Positions 7,607-12,182 of a stretch of DNA of 12,182 nt are shown here, in pieces. The stretch spans positions 1-12,182 of the forward strand of contig SFHN01000020.1 of assembly GCA_004555635.1 (NCBI GenBank). Reading direction: 5' to 3'. Within the stretch, counting starts at the first letter, position 1. Every line of letters begins with the position of its first letter. The notes below the pieces were generated by a model. It was not told the origin of the DNA and did no database searches. It was given only the letters and a program-made list of their open reading frames with translations. Source of the DNA: [Eubacterium] saphenum (GTDB lineage: Bacteria > Bacillota > Clostridia > Oscillospirales > Ruminococcaceae). Both the position numbers and the translations under genes were made by a program.

Positions 7607-8881
7607 TTATTTGTCCTCGTAGACAACCTTGCCGTCTACGATAGTAGTCTTTACCCTGCCGCGCAGCGTCATACCCTTGAAGCAGGTGTTTTTGCTTTTT
7701 GAGTGGAGCTTCGCGGGGTCAACTGTCCACTCCTCGTCGGGGTCGAAAATCGCGATATCCGCAGGCTCGCCCTCTGTAAATGAGCCGCCGGGGATTCCGA
7801 GAATTTTCCTCGGGTTTACGCACATAAGCGCGACAACCCGCTGCATTGAGATTTTTCCCGTGTGGTAGAGCGCGGTGAGTGTTGCCGCAAGCGAGGTTTC
7901 AAGTCCTACAACTCCGTTCGGCGCCTTTTCAAAGTCCGCTTTTTCCTCGGGGGAATGCGGCGCGTGGTCGGTGATAATGCAGTCGATTGTACCGTCGCAT
8001 ATTCCCTCGGTAATCGCCAGCACGTCGTCTGCCGTGCGAAGCGGCGGGTTCATTCGGTAGTCCGCGTCGCGGCTGCGCAGAAGCTCGTCCGTCAGCATAA
8101 AGTAGTGCGGCGCAGTTTCGGACGTTACCATCGAGCCGTATCTCGCGGCTATGCGAATGTTCTGCATACTTGTCGCGGTCGAAACGTGGCAGATGTGTAT
8201 CGGCATTTCGAGGTCGGTCGCAATCGTGATTTCGCGTGAGGTTCCGATGTCCTCGGACAGGCGGTGCATACCCTTTACGCCAAGCTCCTCGGACACCTTT
8301 CCGCTGTTTATGATTCCGCCGCAGATGATTTCGGGAACCTCACAGTGGGACAGCACCTTAAGTCCCGCGTAGTGCGCCTTAACCATCGCGCGCGCCATAA
8401 CCTTCGCATTAAGAACCGGCTTTCCGTCGTCGCTAACCGCAACGCAGCCCGCGCGCCTTAGCTCCTCAAAGTCGCACAGCTCCTCGCCGCCAAGCCCCTT
8501 TGTAATGCAGCCGACAGGGTAAACCTTAACCTTGCTGCTTTTCGCTTTTTCGAGAATGTACGCGACAGTCTGTGCGTTGTCAACGGGCGGGGTCGTGTTC
8601 GGCATACAGGCAACCGCGGTAACTCCGCCCGCAGCCGCCGCTTCGCCGCCTGTGATAATGTCCTCCTTGTGGGTCTGACCGGGGTCGCGAAGGTGAACGT
8701 GCATATCGCATATTCCCGGTATAACCGTTCTGCCCGTGCAGTCGATAACCTCGTCGAAGTCCTCGGTGGGAATCTCCTTTGCGACGCGGCGGATAAGCCC
8801 GTCGTGTATAGCTATATCCGCAACGCCCTCGAAGCTGTTCGCGCTGTCAACCACATAGCCGTTTTTCAGTAAAAGCTCCAT
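7607..8881 (-). CDS. pyrC: Dihydroorotase, class I
   Basis: PyrC cyclises carbamoyl aspartate to dihydroorotate (step 3). The 424-residue length and motif set match class I, Bacillus-type, zinc dihydroorotases. The binuclear metal ligands can be read off: His61 and His63 in DMHVHLRDPG, Asp151 in SDDGKPV, His179 in LSHCE, His232 in HICHVS and Asp305 in TDHAPHS. The substrate-binding arginine of HLRDPG is present (Arg65), and MNPPLR (277-282) is conserved. The small composite beta domain brackets the barrel, with residues 1-52 and the C-terminal 365-424 ending IVDGKVVYEDK. The ATG has CGGAGG five A residues upstream. It lies 25 nt after pyrR, where many Firmicutes carry pyrB or pyrP; neither is present here. 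Confidence 0.97.
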   Translation of the reverse strand: MELLLKNGYVVDSANSFEGVADIAIHDGLIRRVAKEIPTEDFDEVIDCTGRTVIPGICDMHVHLRDPGQTHKEDIITGGEAAAAGGVTAVACMPNTTPPVDNAQTVAYILEKAKSSKVKVYPVGCITKGLGGEELCDFEELRRAGCVAVSDDGKPVLNAKVMARAMVKAHYAGLKVLSHCEVPEIICGGIINSGKVSEELGVKGMHRLSEDIGTSREITIATDLEMPIHICHVSTATSMQNIRIAARYGSMVTSETAPHYFMLTDELLRSRDADYRMNPPLRTADDVLAITEGICDGTIDCIITDHAPHSPEEKADFEKAPNGVVGLETSLAATLTALYHTGKISMQRVVALMCVNPRKILGIPGGSFTEGEPADIAIFDPDEEWTVDPAKLHSKSKNTCFKGMTLRGRVKTTIVDGKVVYEDK

Positions 8882-8906
8882 TTTTTCCTCCGATCTGTCC
8901 CTATCT

Positions 8907-9452
8907 TCATCCGCAGCCGTAAATCACTACCTTGTCGCTGCCGTCAAGCTCCTTAACCATAACCCTGACCTTTTCCTCGCGAGAGGTCGGCAGGTTTTTC
9001 CCTACATAATCCGCTCTGATAGGCAGCTCTCTGTGCCCCCTGTCGATAAGCACCGCAAGCTGTATCAGCGTAGGCCGTCCGCGCGACATTATCCCGTCTA
9101 TTGCGGCGCGCGCCGTTCTCCCCGTGAAAATAACATCGTCAACGACCACAAGCCGCTTTCCCGTTATGTCAAAGTCGATTTTCGTCTGCTCGATAACGTC
9201 GCGCTTTTCGTCGTCGCGGTACGGCGTGATGTCAAGCAGTCCGACAGGCAGCTCGCGCTTTTCAAGCTCGGCGATTTTTGCCGCAATCCTCTGCGCCAGC
9301 ACCGCCCCGCGTGAAAAAAGCCCGATTAAGCAAAGGTTGTCAACGCCCTTATTCCTTTCGATAATCTCAAAAGAAATGCGTGTAACCGCCCTCGCCATCG
9401 AGCTTTCGTCGAGTATTTCCGCCTTTAAGGTCAGTCCCTGCGTGTCGCACAT
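8907..9452 (-). CDS. pyrR: PyrR bifunctional pyrimidine operon attenuator and uracil phosphoribosyltransferase
   Basis: PyrR binds UMP or UTP and then the pyr mRNA leader, promoting termination; it also has uracil phosphoribosyltransferase activity. I chose the ATG at 9452, giving 181 residues, the same length as Bacillus PyrR. A frame-extending TTG at 9485 lies inside the T-tract of the leader terminator and adds 11 residues that do not fit the family. In the 181-residue numbering, the PRPP-binding motif VVVDDVIFTGRT is at 102-113. IERNKG, LDITPYRDD, GRP and the very conserved DRGHRELPIRADYVGKN (about 137-153) are all present. An AAAGGG site lies 10 nt before the ATG, slightly far. As first gene of the operon behind its own attenuator, it is autoregulated. 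Confidence 0.95.
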   Translation of the reverse strand: MCDTQGLTLKAEILDESSMARAVTRISFEIIERNKGVDNLCLIGLFSRGAVLAQRIAAKIAELEKRELPVGLLDITPYRDDEKRDVIEQTKIDFDITGKRLVVVDDVIFTGRTARAAIDGIMSRGRPTLIQLAVLIDRGHRELPIRADYVGKNLPTSREEKVRVMVKELDGSDKVVIYGCG

Positions 9453-9462
9453 ACCTATCACG

Positions 9463-9468
9463 CCCTTT
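9463..9468 (-). promoter_or_regulatory. Ribosome binding site that fixes the pyrR start
   Basis: The minus strand reads AAAGGG here, 10 nt before the ATG at 9452. It favours this ATG over the in-frame TTG at 9485, which has no Shine-Dalgarno sequence and lies in the terminator tail. Spacing is at the long end of normal. Confidence 0.55.
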
Positions 9469-9478
9469 CGTTCGCAGC

Positions 9479-9510
9479 AAAACAAAACGCCCCCGACAGA
9501 CGCGGAGGCG
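9479..9510 (-). terminator. Rho-independent attenuator terminator of the pyr leader
   Basis: On the minus strand, CGCCTCCG (9503-9510) pairs with CGGGGGCG (9488-9495) through 8 bp including one G-U pair, across a 7-nt loop. TTTTGTTTT (9479-9487) follows. It sits upstream of the pyrR start, so readthrough is needed for operon expression. Its 5' arm overlaps the 3' arm of the antiterminator (9506-9513). Confidence 0.85.
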
Positions 9511-9585
9511 GCAGTATGCTGTCTTTCCCAAAAGCCGTTTGCATATAGCTATGGCAGGGGAGAAACGAAAACATCAAACCTTGCC

Positions 9586-9599
9586 GACCTCGCTGTGCC
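9586..9599 (-). promoter_or_regulatory. PyrR-binding loop (anti-antiterminator)
   Basis: The minus strand reads GGCACAGCGAGGTC. This resembles the Bacillus PyrR recognition consensus ARUCCNGNGAGGYU: the G-N-GAGG-Y core is kept, and the outer stem pairs are G-C, G-U and C-G. It is followed by GGCAAGG, similar to the purine-rich 3' side of known binding loops. The consensus C at position 4 is an A here. The element overlaps the 5' arm of the antiterminator (9596-9603), so PyrR binding would block antitermination and favour the downstream terminator. Confidence 0.75.
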
Positions 9600-9647
9600 G
9601 CCTTAAAAGCTGTTCATTTTCGCTGTTCGTTATTATTTACTTTTTAT

Positions 9648-9676
9648 ATTATACACTCTTTCTGCTTTTTTGTCAA
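9648..9676 (-). promoter_or_regulatory. Consensus sigma-A promoter of the pyr operon
   Basis: On the minus strand, a perfect -35 box TTGACA (9671-9676) and a perfect -10 box TATAAT (9648-9653) are separated by exactly 17 bp. AT-rich sequence follows. The predicted transcription start near 9640 gives a leader of about 190 nt before pyrR. Such a strong promoter fits control by attenuation rather than by initiation. Confidence 0.9.
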
Positions 9677-9694
9677 GAGAAATGCCGCAAATCG

Positions 9695-9730
9695 GCTGCA
9701 AAAAAAGGCGTTTGTGCAGCTTTGTTTTTT
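9695..9730 (+). terminator. Terminator-like hairpin on the plus strand upstream of the pyr promoter
   Basis: GCTGCA (9695-9700) pairs with TGCAGC (9715-9720), extendable by three A-T pairs past a bulged C. TTTGTTTTTT follows on the plus strand. No plus-strand gene upstream would need it. It may stop antisense transcripts entering from the pyr side, or be incidental in an AT-rich spacer. Confidence 0.35.
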
Positions 9731-9758
9731 GGTGAATATGCCACCCGCTTTTTTCCGC

Positions 9759-9824
9759 AAAAAACGTCCCCGCATAAGTGACGTCGCAGCGGGCTTTGCT
9801 CGCCGAAACTCTTATACGGGGACG
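9759..9824 (-). terminator. Long Rho-independent terminator of the SPDTG surface-protein gene
   Basis: Outer arms 9811-9824 and 9765-9778 form a 14-bp stem with a single mismatched position. Read on the minus strand, six T residues follow (9759-9764). A second hairpin, GCGAGC with GCCCGC around 9788-9803, is nested in the 32-nt loop. The structure starts about 37 nt after the stop of the gene at 9862 and isolates it from the pyr promoter. Confidence 0.85.
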
Positions 9825-9861
9825 AAATCGTTAGTGTTTACTTATCGTAGGTTTGATGGAA

Positions 9862-10512
9862 TTACTTTCTCTTGGAAAGAACTACCGCAGCGCCTGCCAG
9901 AGCAGCAACGCCTACAAGACCTGCAACACCTGCAACGCCGGTGTCGGGAGAGCCCTTGGGCTCCTCAGGCTCAGCGGGAGCTTCGGGCTCAGCGGGAGCT
10001 TCGGGCTCAGCGGGAGCCTCAGGCTCAGCGGGAGCTTCAGCATCAAAAGGAGTGCTGCTTACAGCGATATCTGCAATGGAGATATCATCGCCCCACCACT
10101 GCTGAATGCACAGCTGAGCGTAGTAATCCTCTTCTTCGGTAACTGTGCCGTAGATACCTGCGGGAACAGTGAAGTACAGGGTGTATGTGCCGTCACCGTT
10201 GTCAACAGCCTTGAGATCCTTGTCGCCCTCGGGACCGGAGTAGAAGTACTCCTCGCTCTGGCTCCAGCCGCAAACAGAACCGTTAAACATAACGCCGCCG
10301 CCGAAGTCGTTGCCGGACTCGTTAACGAAGGTGATGTAAGCGTAAGCAGCGTTCTCGATATCAGCGCCCTCAGCTACGAGGTCGTAAGTTACCATGCCGC
10401 CGGACAGTGTGCCGACAGCAGTATCGGTAATCTCAGCAGATGCTGCAACAGCCATAGCGGAAGCAGCAACAACAGCAGCAGATGCCGCAGCAAAAATGTT
10501 TCTTAACTTCAT
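9862..10512 (-). CDS. Secreted repeat-containing protein with C-terminal SPDTG sorting-like signal
   Basis: The 216-residue precursor has a clear signal peptide (1-26, cleavage probably after ASA). A globular region (about 27-156) is rich in aromatic and acidic residues, with Cys81 and Cys135 and a WWGDDISI stretch (139-146). An acidic Pro-rich spacer follows, with four perfect EAPAEP units (159-182). Then come SPDTG (188-192), about 20 hydrophobic residues and the tail SKRK. This order is that of a sortase substrate, though the motif departs from LPXTG; similar NPxTG-type signals are known in gut Clostridia. The globular part may be a small beta-rich binding module, perhaps for carbohydrate, but that is a guess from its look. 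AGGAGG sits 9 nt before the ATG. The gene is monocistronic, with its own promoter and terminator. Confidence 0.88.
   Translation of the reverse strand: MKLRNIFAAASAAVVAASAMAVAASAEITDTAVGTLSGGMVTYDLVAEGADIENAAYAYITFVNESGNDFGGGVMFNGSVCGWSQSEEYFYSGPEGDKDLKAVDNGDGTYTLYFTVPAGIYGTVTEEEDYYAQLCIQQWWGDDISIADIAVSSTPFDAEAPAEPEAPAEPEAPAEPEAPAEPEEPKGSPDTGVAGVAGLVGVAALAGAAVVLSKRK
9967..10038 (-). repeat. Four tandem 18-bp units encoding EAPAEP
   Basis: Seventy-two bases hold four 18-bp direct repeats, nearly identical at DNA level (GAAGCTCCCGCTGAGCC-type units with a few silent changes). They encode the wall-spanning spacer of the SPDTG protein. Since 18 is a multiple of 3, copy-number change would keep the frame. 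Confidence 0.9.
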
Positions 10513-10571
10513 AAGACAAATCCTCCTGAATAAATAATCGTAGGACAGTAAACACTAAATCCTCAATATTT

Positions 10572-10600
10572 ATTCTACTATATTGTGAAGCTAATTACAA
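10572..10600 (-). promoter_or_regulatory. Probable promoter of the SPDTG surface-protein gene
   Basis: On the minus strand, TTGTAA (10595-10600) and TAGAAT (10572-10577) are 17 bp apart, one or two changes from consensus each. Poly-T/A sequence lies upstream (10617-10650). The leader would be about 50 nt. There is no competing better match before the ATG at 10512. Confidence 0.55.
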
Positions 10601-10669
10601 GAGACATTTTGCACACAAAAAAAAACGGCTTTTAGCTATTTTTAACAAGAAAATTTAGGTAAATTAGTT

Positions 10670-10703
10670 AAAGCGCCCGGTATTATCCACACAGGGCGCT
10701 TTT
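10670..10703 (-). terminator. Hairpin terminator of the NPVTG protein gene, partly bidirectional
   Basis: AAAGCGCCC (10670-10678) pairs with GGGCGCTTT (10694-10702) as a 9-bp stem with a 15-nt loop. On the minus strand it follows the stop at 10733 by about 30 nt, but its T-tract is interrupted (TTTAACTAATTT). On the plus strand a run of T follows, so it could also stop opposing transcripts. Confidence 0.65.
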
Positions 10704-10732
10704 TACTTGCTATTTTGTCTTATAATTCAAAC

Positions 10733-11185
10733 TCAGTCGTCCTTGCCCTTTACGGTGCAGAAGGTTACTGCGGCTGCCGCTATTACCGCGGAAACCGCCG
10801 CAAAGCCTGTCGTAACACCGGTTACGGGGTTCTGTGCGCCGTTTACCGTGCCGTTAGTGGTACTGTTGGTTGTACCGTTTGTAGTACCGGTGGTTGTGCC
10901 GTTGGTTGTACCGTTTGTAGTACCGTTGGTTGTGCCGTTGGCAGTATCGTTAGTAGTTCCGTTGCCGTTGTCACGCGCATTTCCGGTTACATCGTTCATA
11001 ATGCTTTCTCCCGCGCCGACAACATCACCGACAGCGTCGCCGATTGCGTTTCCGACACCGCCGACCGCGCCGCCGATTGCACCGCCTACTCCGCCCGCAT
11101 TGGGAGCGGCAAAGGCGCTCATAGAAATTGCAGCTGCGGCAAAGGCAGCCGCTGCGCTGTTTGCCAAAAACTTACTTATTTTCAT
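10733..11185 (-). CDS. Small secreted Gly- and Thr-rich protein with C-terminal NPVTG sorting-like signal
   Basis: This 150-residue protein is low complexity almost throughout. A signal peptide (1-27) ends ...MSAFA. A Gly/Val/Ala-rich segment follows (31-60, repeated GGAVGG/GGVGN patterns), and then a region of NGTT-type repeats (75-116). The C-terminus is NPVTG (119-123), about 20 hydrophobic residues and the charged tail KGKDD. This again resembles a sortase substrate. Each NGT also matches the N-x-T sequon, and the Thr-rich stalk could be glycosylated; that is inference only. GGAGGAG lies 8 nt before the ATG. No enzymatic domain is present. It probably serves as a wall-attached stalk or coat protein. 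It shares the architecture of the next gene downstream but no clear sequence in the mature part. Confidence 0.82.
   Translation of the reverse strand: MKISKFLANSAAAAFAAAAISMSAFAAPNAGGVGGAIGGAVGGVGNAIGDAVGDVVGAGESIMNDVTGNARDNGNGTTNDTANGTTNGTTNGTTNGTTTGTTNGTTNSTTNGTVNGAQNPVTGVTTGFAAVSAVIAAAAVTFCTVKGKDD
10838..10963 (-). repeat. Degenerate 12-bp tandem repeats encoding NGTT
   Basis: About ten 12-bp units (AACGGTACAACC and variants) encode NGTT, with some replaced by NGTTTGTT or NSTT. Synonymous differences alternate between units (GGT/GGC, ACA/ACT), which suggests expansion of a 24-bp higher-order unit followed by drift. Length variation would not break the frame. Confidence 0.85.
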
Positions 11186-11210
11186 AGCAAATTCTCCTCC
11201 GATAATATTA

Positions 11211-11240
11211 AGCGCAAAGCCGTCGGAAAAGCTCTGCGCT
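11211..11240 (-). promoter_or_regulatory. Strong 5' leader hairpin before the NPVTG protein gene
   Basis: AGCGCAGAGC (11231-11240, minus strand) pairs with GGCTTTGCGCT-side bases (11211-11220) through 10 bp including one G-U pair, closing a 10-nt loop. It lies 11 nt before the GGAGGAG ribosome site and has no T-tract, so it is not a terminator. It may protect the mRNA 5' end or modulate translation. Confidence 0.5.
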
Positions 11241-11259
11241 CGTCCGATAACACTTCACG

Positions 11260-11288
11260 CATATATATTATCTGCGTCGAAAAAACAA
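11260..11288 (-). promoter_or_regulatory. Weak candidate promoter of the NPVTG protein gene
   Basis: On the minus strand, TTGTTT (11283-11288) and TATATG (11260-11265) are 17 bp apart. An alternative -10 box, TATAAT at 11288-11293, has no good -35 partner. The region from 11241 to 11380 is very AT-rich and ambiguous. Confidence 0.3.
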
Positions 11289-11375
11289 TTATAAAAGGTG
11301 TTTTTTGGCGGAAAAAATCAAAAAAAGCGGCGGAAATTTTTTCGAAAAACGTGTTTATAGAGCGGACAATCTCGT

Positions 11376-11410
11376 AAAAACAGCCCGAGAAATCCGCGGA
11401 TTTCTCGGGC
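11376..11410 (-). terminator. Perfect 28-bp palindrome terminator after the YesL-like gene
   Basis: Bases 11383-11410 form a perfect palindrome, each half being GCCCGAGAAATCCG-like, centred on CCGCGG. As RNA it folds into a 12-bp stem with a 4-nt loop. On the minus strand TGTTTTT follows (11376-11382), starting about 30 nt after the gene's stop. On the plus strand there is no T-tract. Confidence 0.88.
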
Positions 11411-11439
11411 CGATATTTCGCATTAGGAGCGGCATTATC

Positions 11440-12182
11440 TCATTTGATAACTCTGCCGGTCTTGTCGCTTTTCTTGAGGTTTATCGGGGCTTCGCTGCCG
11501 CCTCTGTCCTCGAAAACAACGTCCTCGTCGTCATCCTCGGGAAGCTCGGGGTTGTGCTCGCCGTTCGCTTCATAGAACGGGTTGATGATGAACTTCTGAA
11601 TAGCGGGGTAGCAGTTGAACACCGTCAGAAACGCAAGCCACGCCAACGGCAGCAGCGGCATAAGCGCAAGCACGATGTACTTGAAAAACAGCATAAGAAT
11701 TACGTAGAGAATGTAGAAAGCAAGCGTAATCAAATTGCCCTTAAGGTTCACAAACGCGAGGATAACGGAGTTCTTTACAATCGCGCTCATACGCAAATCA
11801 AGCGCCACAATCTGCGGGTAGATGTAGAAATTTATCAGCAGGAAAATAATCTCCGCCGCCATTGTCAGCGCGTAGAAAAACCAGTAGTAGTCGTTGCTGT
11901 CAACGTAAATGCTGAAAAATCTGTGGCAAAACACCGCCGTGCACAGAAAAATCACGTCGATAAGCCCTATGACGAACGACTGCTTGAAATTCTTCTTGAA
12001 CTGCTTCCAGAACTCGTGGAAAACGAACTGCGGGCGCTCAAGGCAGATGTTTCGCATAAGGGCAGTCATCGCCGCCGTCGCCGGTCCGAACGTCACAATC
12101 GGCAGGCAGAACAGCACATATATAAGGTTGATTTTGAAGAACGTCCAGAACTTGTTTGCAAAAATCTCCCAGAAGCGGAAGA
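11440..12182 (-). CDS. YesL-like (DUF624) membrane protein, 5' end beyond the window
   Basis: A possible GTG start at 12117 is not the true start. The frame stays open to the window edge and reads FRFWEIFANKFWTFFKINL before it, which fits the N-terminus of the DUF624/YesL family. The family signature LFCLPIVTFGPATAA follows at visible residues 23-37. About 247 residues are visible. There are several hydrophobic helices (about 14-35, 68-90, 98-121 and a long hydrophobic stretch 147-190), then a cytoplasmic tail with the acidic run EDDDEDVVFED and a basic end. YesL-family genes often accompany carbohydrate uptake operons, but their biochemical role is not established. No partner gene is visible here, because its upstream neighbours lie outside the window. 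The gene ends at a strong palindromic terminator. Confidence 0.85.
   Translation of the reverse strand, partial: FRFWEIFANKFWTFFKINLIYVLFCLPIVTFGPATAAMTALMRNICLERPQFVFHEFWKQFKKNFKQSFVIGLIDVIFLCTAVFCHRFFSIYVDSNDYYWFFYALTMAAEIIFLLINFYIYPQIVALDLRMSAIVKNSVILAFVNLKGNLITLAFYILYVILMLFFKYIVLALMPLLPLAWLAFLTVFNCYPAIQKFIINPFYEANGEHNPELPEDDDEDVVFEDRGGSEAPINLKKSDKTGRVIK

Larger units (their letters stand above)
9453..9640 (-). promoter_or_regulatory. PyrR-dependent attenuation leader of the pyr operon
   Basis: This is the untranslated leader between the predicted transcription start (near 9640) and the pyrR ATG. Three mutually exclusive elements can be traced: the PyrR-binding loop (9586-9599), an antiterminator formed by AGGCGGCA (9596-9603) pairing perfectly with TGCCGCCT (9506-9513), and the terminator (9479-9510). 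Pairing of the antiterminator removes the 5' arm of the terminator. High UMP acting through PyrR should stabilise the binding loop and shut off transcription. Only one such leader is visible, before pyrR; none of the internal gaps in the operon is long enough for another. Confidence 0.8.

Noticed and set aside
9453..9485. TTG start at 9485 giving a 192-residue PyrR
   Set aside because: It lies in the T-tract of the leader terminator, has no ribosome site and adds 11 residues outside the family; the ATG at 9452 gives the usual 181 residues.
9967..10038. CRISPR-like appearance of regular repeats
   Set aside because: The units are contiguous with no spacers and code for a protein stalk.
9853..10506. 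Plus-strand open frame opposite the SPDTG protein with SFGLSG repeats
   Set aside because: The repeat is just the EAPAEP DNA read backwards; the minus-strand frame has the signal peptide, ribosome site, promoter and terminator.
10707..11377. Plus-strand open frames of about 195-220 codons with Val/Pro or Cys/Thr/Val-rich repeats
   Set aside because: They are antisense readings of the Gly-rich and NGTT repeats of the minus-strand secreted protein, which has a signal peptide, ribosome site and sorting-like tail.

Overview
The window is a bacterial chromosomal segment whose genes are all read on the minus strand. The right part (about 9,450 down to 38) is a near-complete de novo pyrimidine (UMP) biosynthesis operon of Firmicutes type, in transcription order pyrR, pyrC, pyrF, carA, carB, an unknown four-helix membrane-protein gene, pyrK and pyrD. 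The PyrR regulator, the class 1B PyrK/PyrD pair and type 2 PyrF point to a low-to-mid GC Firmicute. The non-canonical xPxTG wall-sorting signals upstream suggest a gut Clostridia lineage such as the Ruminococcaceae/Oscillospiraceae. That lineage call is an inference from gene style, not from a marker gene.

The operon starts at a consensus promoter (TTGACA, 17 bp, TATAAT at 9648-9676). A leader of about 190 nt carries a recognisable PyrR-binding loop, an 8-bp antiterminator pairing and a Rho-independent terminator just before pyrR. This is the classic UMP-sensing PyrR attenuation layout. Downstream genes are packed tightly (gaps of 1 to 104 nt, plus overlaps of 4 and 8 nt). CarA and CarB make carbamoyl phosphate, PyrC forms dihydroorotate, PyrD and PyrK oxidise it to orotate with electrons passing to NAD+, and PyrF makes UMP. 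PyrB and PyrE, needed for steps 2 and 5, are not in the window.

Two features of the operon stand out. A 203-residue membrane protein of unknown function lies between carB and pyrK and overlaps pyrK by ATGA. At the left edge, pyrD loses family similarity about 40 residues before its expected end, and the last 70 or so bases look like unrelated, GC-richer coding sequence on the plus strand. The second point is either an assembly chimera or a real rearrangement.

Upstream of the operon (9,760 to 11,440) lie two independent small genes for secreted proteins. Each has a signal peptide, a low-complexity repeat region (EAPAEP or NGTT units) and a C-terminal SPDTG or NPVTG motif followed by a hydrophobic stretch and a charged tail, as in sortase substrates. 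Each has its own hairpin terminator. The far right end holds the 3' part of a YesL-like (DUF624) membrane protein that runs off the window and ends at a perfect 28-bp palindrome terminator.
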